Position numbers and translations under genes: made by a program. From positions 744,001 through 808,000 of the forward strand of contig JAGTJL010000010.1 in NCBI GenBank assembly GCA_020746875.1: a stretch of DNA of 64,000 nt. The letters run 5' to 3'. Below the pieces are notes generated by a model. The model had not been told where the DNA came from, searched no databases, and was given only the letters and a program-made list of their open reading frames with translations. This document shows, in pieces, positions 56,180-64,000 of this stretch. This DNA is from Rhexocercosporidium sp. MPI-PUGE-AT-0058 (lineage: Eukaryota > Ascomycota > Leotiomycetes > Helotiales). The first letter of the stretch is position 1; each line of letters opens with the position of its first letter.

Positions 56180-58140
56180 ATGTTGTTGTTTACTTACCTC
56201 CCGACTGTGTTTTCCAAAACAGTGACTTACAATTGGGATGTCTCGTGGGTCAACGCCAGCCCTGATGGATTTTCTCGTCCTGTCATTGGAATCAACGGAT
56301 TGTGGCCATGTCCTCCGATCTCGGTAAATAGACTTCACCTCCTTTTTGCACAATGTACTGACTGAAACAGGTGACAATCGGAGACAGAGTTGTCATAAAT
56401 CTCAGGAATAATCTAGGAAATGAAACGACCTCGCTGCATTTTCATGGCTTGTTCCAAACGGGAAGTAATACAATGGACGGCCCTGCAGGGGTCACGCAAT
56501 GTCCGGTTCCTCCTGGAGAAAAGTTCACTTATGACTTTGTCGTGAGTTTGATCAAACGCACTGTATGCGTTGTACTAACAAAGCTCAGGTGAACCAACCC
56601 GGCACCTATTGGTATCATTCTCATAACAAAGCGCAATATATAGACGGCTTCCGTGGGGCTTTCATCGTCCATGACCCCTCGGCGCCTTTCAAATATGATG
56701 AGGAAGTCGTCCTCACTGTATCAGACTGGTATCACGACCAGGCACCCGGCCTCATCAATTACTTTCAGTCGCCTCAAAACGTGATCGATCACGACGGAGC
56801 TGAGCCAATACCAAATTCTGCACTGATGCAGGATGCGCAAAATAGCAAGATCAACGTCAAGCCTGGCAAAACATATCTTTTCCGAGTTTCCAATATCGGC
56901 TCGTTTGTCGGGTCGTATTTGTCCTTCGAAGGCCATGAGATGACTATCGTGGAAGTTGATGGAGTTTACACAGAACCGCAAAAGACAAATCAGATCTATC
57001 TGACATCTGCTCAGCGGTACAGTGTTCTTATTACCACCAAAACGAGCATGGAGCGGAATTTCGCCATTCAGAGCACCTTGGATACTGATATGTTTGATAC
57101 GATACCCTCGTGGGCTCAGCCGGACGTCAATGGTTATCTCGTCTACAATAGCAAGAAACCATTGCCTGTTGTGCCTCCGCTACGAGACCTGAAGCCCTTT
57201 GACGACATGAAGCTAGAGCCAAAGGATCGTCAGAGAGTACTGGGTAGAGTAGACCATCAGATCATCATGGTCATGGATTTCATCACTGATTCCGGGGTCA
57301 ACCGGTGAGTATCTCCGAATCTTGAGACTTGAATGTGCTGATCCCTATACAGCGCTGTCATCAACAACCATAGTTATGTCCCTCAGAAAGTTCCCACGCT
57401 GTACACAGCTCTCTCGGCTAGAAAACAGGCGACAAATCCCCTTATCTATGGCGTTAATTCTAATTCATACGTACTTCGACATAATGAAGTCGTTGAGATT
57501 GTTCTCATTAATCACGACGATGGGCATCATCCATGGCAGTAAGTGCTCAACTCCATGACATCCACGATCTATACTGACAAGTTTAGTCTTCACGGCCACA
57601 ACTTCCAGATTATTGACAGATCACCTGCCGATACCGAGTACAATCCCTCGACCGTCGTCCCATACTCCAAAACACCAGTTCGACGTGATGTCGTCCAAGT
57701 CCATTCTAGCGGTTACGTCGTCATCCGTTTCCGAGCCGATAATCCAGATGAGTGCCATCCCTGCCTTTTGATATTCTCGAAACCATAGCTAACTTTTGCG
57801 GCACGCATCCAACTATTCCACTGCCACATCGAATGGCACGTTGAGGCGGGTCTTGTTGCTACATTCATCGAAGCACCAGAAAAGCTCCAAAATTCGCTCA
57901 CCATACCTCACCAACACCAGAAGATTTGCGAACGGCAAGGTATCCCGACAAAGGGTAATGCTGCTGGGAATATGAAAAATTACACCGATCTCACGGGCGC
58001 AAACACGGAGTTCGAGAAGAATAATTGGGGGTAAGTCTTTTGATTTGCGGTTCTTCTTGGGTTTGAGCTGATCGTGGGATAGGGCACTTATTACGCCGCC
58101 GAAGAGAATCCTGAAGAAGGCATATGACTTCAAATCATAA
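56180..58140 (+). CDS. FET3: Fet3/Abr1-type multicopper oxidase (ferroxidase)
   Basis: Seven exons (56180-56323, 56371-56541, 56589-57304, 57353-57538, 57587-57747, 57805-58030, 58083-58140) give 553 residues. Multicopper oxidases of this type oxidise Fe(II) for uptake with permease Ftr1; Abr1-like members oxidise pigment precursors. All four copper motifs are present: LHFHG, YWYHSH, HPWHLHGHNF and FHCHIEWH. The Fet3-like start [18 protein letters not shown] and C-terminal [18 protein letters not shown] are typical. Intron 5 (57748-57804, 57 bp) begins ATGAGT and ends GGCAC; it is needed to restore the frame before HCHIEWH and is a candidate AT-AC intron. The leader ([12 protein letters not shown]) is short for a signal peptide, and no C-terminal transmembrane helix is seen, so anchoring as in yeast Fet3 is doubtful. 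Confidence 0.85.
57748..57804 (+). other. Candidate U2-type AT-AC intron
   Basis: Flanks CAG|ATGAGT ... GGCAC|GC, length 57 bp, with a GCTAAC branch site at 57788-57793, 11 bp before the 3' end. Apart from the first and last base it is a standard fungal U2 intron. The U12 consensus (ATATCCTT donor, TTCCTTAAC branch) is absent. Removal joins DNP|G to [11 protein letters not shown] in frame. Confidence 0.7.
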
Positions 58141-58857
58141 GTCATGTTGAAAGTTTAGCGTTTAAAACAATTGAAGGTCTACTTAATTTGAAACCCTACT
58201 GCTTTGTGATTCTTAGCATTAAGCCCAAGATCATGATCTGATCCGAGTTACTGGTTTAACCATCCATTGGTTCTGCTTACCTGTTTGGCTCGATGTATGC
58301 GTGAACGTAATTAGCAAGGCAACCAGTAGTGGCTTTCAAGATTATTGTAAGTTTGTGAATGATGCTTACCTTTTCATGGAAAGAATCTCCTGAATCTATG
58401 CATCGCTGGAACTCGCTAAACAGCGCGCCCTGCCTCAGAGCCTCGCGCAAATATCGGTCGCTAATTAGGTAGCACAGAGTGCCTACAGGCACGGCGCAGC
58501 TTAGCTTGTAGGCTGGTCCCTACCAGGGGGGGGGGGGGGGGGGGGGGGGGTAGGCTAAGGTCACCTGGTTTTGCTCTACTTGATTGAAGATGCTATTTAC
58601 CATATTGTTTGTTCACCACTTCTGCGAAGTATTTAGAGAGTGCGGCTCCCGGTGTGCTGTTCTGATAGGCTGGCATTTACGAAGTGAGGCGGATCGGTAC
58701 CAGCAACTAACTACTTACACAGCCCCCAAAGCAGCAAACCTGGTATAAGTATCTGCATCAACCACAATTTTCTTGGACAGAAACACTCATCGTTTCTTAG
58801 ACAGATCCAGTCCCTTGTCCAAGGACGTGGCAATAATCCCACAGATCACATCGGTCA
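58141..58857. other. Intergenic with G25 homopolymer
   Basis: About 720 bp between the oxidase and the next gene. Only the poly-G tract (58526-58550) stands out. Confidence 0.5.
58526..58550 (+). repeat. Poly-G tract of 25 bases
   Basis: An uninterrupted run of 25 G is flanked by GTAGGCT on the left (58509) and TAGGCTAAGG on the right. Its length is prone to polymerase and assembly error. Confidence 0.9.
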
Positions 58858-59894
58858 ATGTTGCAGCTCAACGAAGATGTGCCGCTCTGGCAGAAAGCTT
58901 TATTTCATGCTGGATACATTGCATTATGGCCTTTAATACAGTTCGTGAAGAGAAGCCATACAAAGCGAAATCTACGAAGAGGTGGATACATACGAACCAG
59001 GCCGAAGCCACATTTTTTGAAGCCAAGGGGGAGGGGTCGTTCCTTGACATTGACTGGATCGTCTGGGAACAAAGCACCGACCGTCCAGGCCGGCTTGTTG
59101 CTGCAGTTGCCTCGCGAGCTGAGAGATATTATCTGGAGAGAGGTGGTTGCTGGGAAGGTAGTTCACTGGATCGTAGTGGACAGAAAACTCGTGGGGTTTC
59201 CCTGCCGTGCGAATGATCCGGCATCCTTAGCGGGGAGCGGCCATCTTAAATGTTGGTCTCGTGTTGAGGTTGAGAATGAGGAGATTCCTCGAATTGGAGT
59301 TTTGGGACTCGTTTCGAGTTGTCGGCAGATGTAAGTCCTAACTTAACACTCCATCGCATTGCAAACCTCCAACATCCCAGGTGTCTTTGGAAAACAGAGC
59401 TAAGACTCCTTAGATATACTGAGACAATTGATCTTCTTTACACAGAGAATACGTTCGACGTTCTCGATAACGACGCCATGTTGTTTCTCCCTCGCCTCTT
59501 ACTACCCCAGCGAGTCAACACCATCACATCCCTCCGATTCTCGTGGCGTCTCCGCTCTCCGCCTTCGACACTACCCCCTAGTCACTGGATGCAAGATCAA
59601 AGAAAGGCAGCAAAGCGAAACAAGAAAAGCAATGACTATCGGGAGGCTTGGTTCACTACGTGGAATAATTTATCCCGTATGGAAGGACTAAGAAAGCTCA
59701 CGTTGGAGCTGAATATCTTGTTTAGTAGGGCGGCGGAGTGGACTGTTGAGGAGCTCGATATCGTAAAGTCAGTTACGGTGCCGGGCACTTTAAATTTGGT
59801 TTTGAAAGGAGGTATGGCGCAGAGAATGATAGGCAATGTGGGCGCGTCAAATTGTTGTGTTGTTGATGGTGATTCAGTGGCGTATACATGGTAA
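58858..59894 (+). CDS. Fungal-specific protein of the DUF7730/2EXR-like type
   Basis: Two exons (58858-59330 and 59381-59894) give 328 residues; the intron is GTAAGT...CCAG. The N-terminus has one possible membrane helix (WQKALFHAGYIALWPLIQFV), and a basic linker follows. The core begins LLQLPRELRDIIWREVVAGK and continues IGVLGLVSSCRQM, LRLLRYTETIDLLYTENTF, LDNDAMLFLPRLLLPQRVNT and ITSLRFSWRL. This is the layout of a large, expanded fungal family (F-box-like start, then TETIDLLYTENTF) whose function is unknown. A GNKAPTVQAG stretch precedes the core. A domain of the same superfamily (2EXR) lies in the next gene on the opposite strand, but the two are not copies of each other. Confidence 0.65.
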
Positions 59895-60207
59895 TTGAAA
59901 GGCAAAAAGGAGAATACACTTTTGAGACGTATGCAGAGTGATGGAAGAGTTTTATGTCTATGCATGCAATGTATGCAATCTGTTCTCTGTCTTTCGTTGC
60001 CTGAGAGTAAACACGCTCGCTTCCCCAAATTGCCCCAATCTTCCTAAACTGAAGGCTGCTGCATCCATGGAACCATCGACCATCTAAAATACATTAATGC
60101 AGTCAAATCCCCATCAGGAAAGGCTGGAAGATTGTGACCAATAAGAGGCATTCTCCTGCACTTTCAGTATCCGAAAACTAGAGCAGCCAACGCTACAGAA
60201 ATCTTTA
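59895..60207. other. Intergenic between convergent units
   Basis: About 310 bp. Nothing is recognised. Confidence 0.45.
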
Positions 60208-60810
60208 TCAACAAATTAGTTTATCGTTCAGTGGAGACGGGATATTTAAGTTGCGTACTCTCCACAGAATGCCATTACGTGGTGGTTTTACGTACTGACT
60301 TACCTTAGGATATTTCCATTCCCTCTTCGTCAAGCTCTTTGTCCAATCCTCCACGAGCTTCTTGCAAACTCCATTTCCATGCAGAATAGTGTCAAGAAAT
60401 ACGCCTCCAGATGGAGATCTTTCTTCGAAAGGTGCCAGACGAGCTTTAGCATTGAGTCTCTCCGCAGATCCAAGATCCTCCCACTGAACGAAGCCCAACA
60501 ATAGCTTCTTCATGCCTCCGAAGCGTGGCAGGAGCCTAGTCTGACTGGCTGTAACGTTTGGGCAATAATCTGGGCCGTGAATGAGATTTAGTAATAGGTT
60601 CTTCACGTCCTTAAGTATGGTCATATAGCCCTGGGCATTTGAATTGCGACGACTAAATCCTGGGAGGGCAGGAAGACCTAGGTGTTTTGTGTGTGGGATG
60701 ATGAAGATAGTGTCGTGGTTTGGATCGAAATGAATGAACTTCACGTTTTGCAGAAGGATTTTTTTTGTGGAGGATTTTGAGAGCCTCGTCTCTGGAGAAC
60801 TAGAGGGAGA
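60208..60810 (-). pseudogene. 2EXR-domain gene fragment with frameshift
   Basis: From 60744 to 60208 the frame encodes 178 residues starting MKFIHFDPNHDTIFIIPH, a typical middle part of 2EXR-type fungal proteins (expected after the VCRESREEAL motif). The rest (NAQGYMTILKDVKNLLLNLI, LPRFGGMKKLLLGFVQWEDL, SLTKREWKYPKV) completes a normal C-terminal half. Just upstream, SRDEALKILHKK is readable in another frame, separated from the first part by an A8 run near 60758. A CTCTAG acceptor-like site precedes it at about 60809. The N-terminal core that should carry the FPxLPxELRxxIW motif is not found. A truncated, frameshifted pseudogene is the best explanation; an unrecognised 5' exon is possible. 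Confidence 0.5.
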
Positions 60811-61146
60811 AATTAGAGTGATTCATTCTAGAAGGCCCATCAGTAGCAATCAGTGCAGATCGACCCGATTCTTAATTACTGGCTTTTGTTTCGAAAATGT
60901 TGGCTTAAAGTATTGCCTTACTGGCCTCAAGGTTCCATCCACGGATGATGCATCACTTAAGCGACTGTAAATAATGACAAAGACAGACTACCACGAACTC
61001 AAGAAAAGACGGTACGACCAAGCGAAGCTGATGCATGCATATGCCTCAGCTAAATGTTCGTAACATATGTAGAACTCCTATCGAGGTCTAATGCTTGAGA
61101 TACATCGATCGATCTAAATACCTTACCGGCAGTGAGTGAAGCTCGC
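60811..61146. other. Intergenic
   Basis: About 340 bp upstream of the 2EXR fragment and downstream of the sedolisin gene. Nothing is recognised. Confidence 0.4.
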
Positions 61147-63489
61147 TTATGGCAGGCTCAAGAATAGTTTCAACAGACTTGGGTACTGTGGTGTTCCCAA
61201 ACCAGTGACTGGGTCCCAGCCCTCAACAGCCGCAAAGCCTTTGCTCCCGCAACCAGGATTACTTCCGTTCTTGATGTCATTGAACACCCAAGGATTTGCA
61301 TACAAGACGGGGTTGATGAAGCCCACTGGGCCCTTCCCAACCGCAGTTCTTTCTTGGTTGATCAGCGTCATGATGCTTCCCCAGATCGGCGCCGCAAGAC
61401 TTGTTCCATAGGTGTGAAAGACAGTCTGGTTGATATATATAAGGAACTGGGCCCCGTTTGCCGAAATATCGGGGTATCCTCGTCCAGCTCGGTTATAGAT
61501 TCCACCGTTGGCCCCGACGTTGGTTGCAGCATCATTGGCGATGTAGTATGGCAATCCTGGATCATGGGCTTTGAAGTAGTGAGCTACAGCAGCTTTTTGA
61601 TAGTCTGGAACTGGGAAGTAGTTTGCGAAGCCCCCGGATGATGAGAAGAGTGGAGCATGCGTGAGATTGGCCTGAAGTGCCGACTCTGGGTCTTTGATGG
61701 TTTGGGTATCGTAAAGACGAGTTGCTCCAACGTTTGTGACATATGGGCAAGTTGGGAATGATGGATTGTATACTGTTTTAGCATCACCAAGGCAGCCGGA
61801 CTGAAGGCCTGTCAGCGTTGTCATTCGTTCCAAAGTCACAAGCAGGGTACCCGGCCCAAGCCGTGCGACTGAGAGGAAGATTACAAGTTACAACACGAGA
61901 GGACAAAATTCCTTTCCAGGATCAAGGACAATGGAAGTGACTCAAGGGGTCTACTTACGTGCGAATCATCGCCTGGAAAGGATGCAACTCCAAAATCGCC
62001 TGAAGCCCAAACAAAAGTGTGACCTTGGAGACCAAGTTTGAGGAACTCATTGCATTGTCGCTTAGTGTAGTTCAATGGCGCATCGTACTCTGACACTCCG
62101 TAAGAAATACTGATCACTCGTGTAGGCTTATATGTTCCGCATTGATTCTTTCCTTTATAACCCCCAGGTGCGGGGTCTGGATAGACAGGGTCGATCCCAG
62201 GACTGTCACCTGAAATATTGTAGGCCTTGTAAGGGCAGTAAGAGCCATCTAGAGCATCCAAGAAGGTGTTGAAGAATCCACCGTGTTGAGCAGCCTCGAT
62301 GGTATTGTCAACCTGATAGAGGGTTATGGTTTGAGGCTTTTTCAAAGTCAGTTACTACCTGAAGAAAATATTACTATGGAAAGAAGACTCACATATATCA
62401 AAGAGTACGCAATTTCCATATCTATGTCTGATTCTCCAGTATTGAACTCACTATCAGGTGAAACTGGTGCTTGACCACCATTGATAGAATTCAACAGTGG
62501 ATAGGTACCTTGAGGGACATTTGGAGCCCAATGTGCGAAGAACGAGTTGAGATCTTCTTGAGCGTAAGTATCTCTACTTTCATACAGACCCAGGGCATTG
62601 ACGCTGTCTTTGATGTGAGCGTTAGGGATGCCGTAAAGGGCTTTCAGACAAGTTGGGGTAATGTTTCTTCCACACGCTTGCAGATCAGGGGACAGCTGGC
62701 CGGCTCCGGGAGGCATTTGCCACGGCTTTTCAGACATATTGTTTTTATAGGGGCCTGGCTTGTAGTGGTGTCTGAGACCGGATTGTCTCTTAACTTCGCG
62801 CTTAGACAGTGCTGCGGAGAACTTCACCCCCGGAGTAATGTAGTCAACATGCGAGCGAATGATATCAGGAAGGTAGTATCTGTAAAAGTCAGAAACTTTT
62901 CTGAACTTCAATGCCGAATCGAGTACTTACTCATCGCTACCTACTCTTACAGCGCCTGAGGATGAGTGGACATGCTCGTAGTACTCTGTGTGGAACAGAT
63001 CTTCAGCCTGCCAAGCAGGCATATCAATTGCGATCCAGCCTTTGTTATCGGAATGATAAGGAGTCCTCCTTGATTCCGGAGATAATAAGCCAGGTGCGAA
63101 CAGCCTCGATGGTCTCCTTGGTTGGGGCGTACATATCATGAACTTGCTCTGCTGTCCAATGCTTACCAAAATTTGGCGAGTCTGGATGAGACCTTTCGAA
63201 ATACTTTACGTCAACATCATCATTTGAAGGAGGAATCAGAAGTCAGCACAAAGAAAAGTTCAGAAGCCACTCACACTTCCATCAAGTGAGCATAGCTATC
63301 CTCCAAGTTCTGTTGGCTCAAGCCAATGCGAACTGGCAAGATAGCATTTTTGTCGACGCGGTCTCCGCGAGCCCAGAGTCTTGGAAGCGATGAACGTTTT
63401 TCATGCAGAGAATGCGTAGCAGGGGCTGGGAGAGCTTCAGCGAGACTGATGAGCCCTGCCAGCACCGCAACAAACAATTTGGACAACAT
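61147..63489 (-). pseudogene. Secreted sedolisin (tripeptidyl-peptidase type) with a frameshift
   Basis: Acid serine protease of family S53. Five exons (63489-63275, 63192-62931, 62879-62393, 62336-61959, 61800-61147) give about 665 codons. A signal peptide (MLSKLFVAVLAGLISLAEAL PAPA) is followed by a pro-domain (SHPDSPNFGKHWT, YAPTKETIEAVRTWLIISGI), then the catalytic domain with ESDIDMEIAY (glutamate and aspartate of the triad), SGDFGVASFPGDDSH and GTSLAAP (catalytic serine). In the pro-domain (exon 2) the frame is lost at about 63064-63072: SGIKE ends in frame 1 and TPYHSDNKGWIAIDMPAW continues in another frame. Exon 2 is 262 bp, one base too long (or two too short) for the flanking phases. 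All other junctions keep phase. Unless this is a sequencing error, no full-length protease is made. Confidence 0.75.
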
Positions 63490-64000
63490 TGTGAAATTCC
63501 AAAGCCAGTTCTAATCTGGCGGTCGCAATTGAAACACCAGCAGAGCTTGACTAACCTCGCTTCCATGCTGGGCATTGGGTTCTACTTATGCACGGTGAAG
63601 CAGTAAGCATCTGGACAACGATCGTATCTCAATAGCGATCCTTTGTATGATGCACGATGAAAGGACAAGCTTTGTTAGCGAGCTGCCAAGAGGGGGCAAG
63701 CGGCAGTCAAGCATTCAAGAGGAGGAGGGCCAAGGATTGGCTTTGGATACTCCACAATGCTTTGAGTTTTTGTTGGACAAGGTACTTATGCAATCTCCCA
63801 TCTTAAGTACAAGAAGAAAACATTACTTTGACTTTGAAGATAGGCTCCGAAACTAGGCTGTAATAGGAAGGTTGTAGTAACTAGACGAAGTATGTACTGG
63901 GGCTGCGCTCTAATCATTGGCAGCGACGCATGCGCTAAAGCAATATCAATGTACTTTGTAACTGCTTGAGCTTTCCATGTCGAACCCGTGCTATCCCACT
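63490..64000. other. Sedolisin upstream region, end of window
   Basis: Contains the promoter of the minus-strand sedolisin gene. A 69-codon frame (63647-63856) has no recognisable feature. Confidence 0.45.

Noticed and set aside
57748..57804. U12-type (minor spliceosome) explanation of the AT-AC intron
   Set aside because: The donor is ATGAGT and not ATATCCTT, and the branch site is the U2-type GCTAAC at the usual distance.
15187..58140. Iron-uptake gene cluster (ferric reductase plus Fet3)
   Set aside because: The two genes are 38 kb apart with many unrelated genes between them, and no Ftr1 permease or siderophore gene is present.

Overview
The window is nuclear DNA of a filamentous ascomycete (Pezizomycotina, most likely a Leotiomycete). 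The evidence is short GT-AG introns of about 45-190 bp with CTRAC-type branch sites, ascomycete gene families (Sur7/PalI membrane protein, fungal Rab escort protein, Sgf11, sedolisin, Fet3-type oxidase, 2EXR-type proteins) and the absence of operons. No rRNA, tRNA, CRISPR or autonomous transposon was found.

Layout. 1-9249 is gene-poor, with low-complexity upstream-type DNA and no convincing gene. 9250-31316 holds mostly conserved housekeeping genes: Sur7/PalI protein (-), exosome subunit RRP43 (-), a ferric-reductase-type flavocytochrome (+), Rab escort protein MRS6 (+), NIMA kinase (-) divergent from an ankyrin-BTB protein (+), and a MUP1-like methionine permease (+). 31317-34434 is a decayed patch: a beta-lactamase-family remnant that has lost its catalytic core, and a poorly resolved minus-strand gene. 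34435-50730 is gene-dense: a membrane-anchored lectin-like propeller protein, tRNA adenosine deaminase TAD1, an NT-C2 protein, cyclophilin PPIL1, signal peptide peptidase, a GNAT acetyltransferase with a PCNA-binding-like motif, SAGA subunit Sgf11, a disrupted gene with tandem SUMO-interaction-like motifs, and a TLC-domain protein. 51182-64000 is accessory in character: a disordered protein, a C2H2 zinc-finger gene with an unresolved 5' end, a Fet3-type multicopper oxidase, a fungal-specific protein, a 2EXR fragment and a frameshifted sedolisin, with several repeats between them.

How genes relate. The ferric reductase and the Fet3-type ferroxidase belong to the same process (reductive iron assimilation) but lie 40 kb apart and are not a cluster. 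Several gene pairs share short divergent promoters (NIMA/ankyrin-BTB, TAD1/NT-C2, PPIL1/SPP, GNAT/Sgf11). Most other genes are independent.

The most unusual signal is in the multicopper oxidase gene. One 57-bp intron reads ATGAGT...GGCAC instead of GT...AG, and only this removal keeps the frame and the copper-binding HCHIEWH motif. It is a candidate U2-type AT-AC intron. The second theme is gene decay: the beta-lactamase remnant, sedolisin, SIM gene and 2EXR fragment all carry lesions. All exon models were built by hand from the sequence, without transcript data or database searches.
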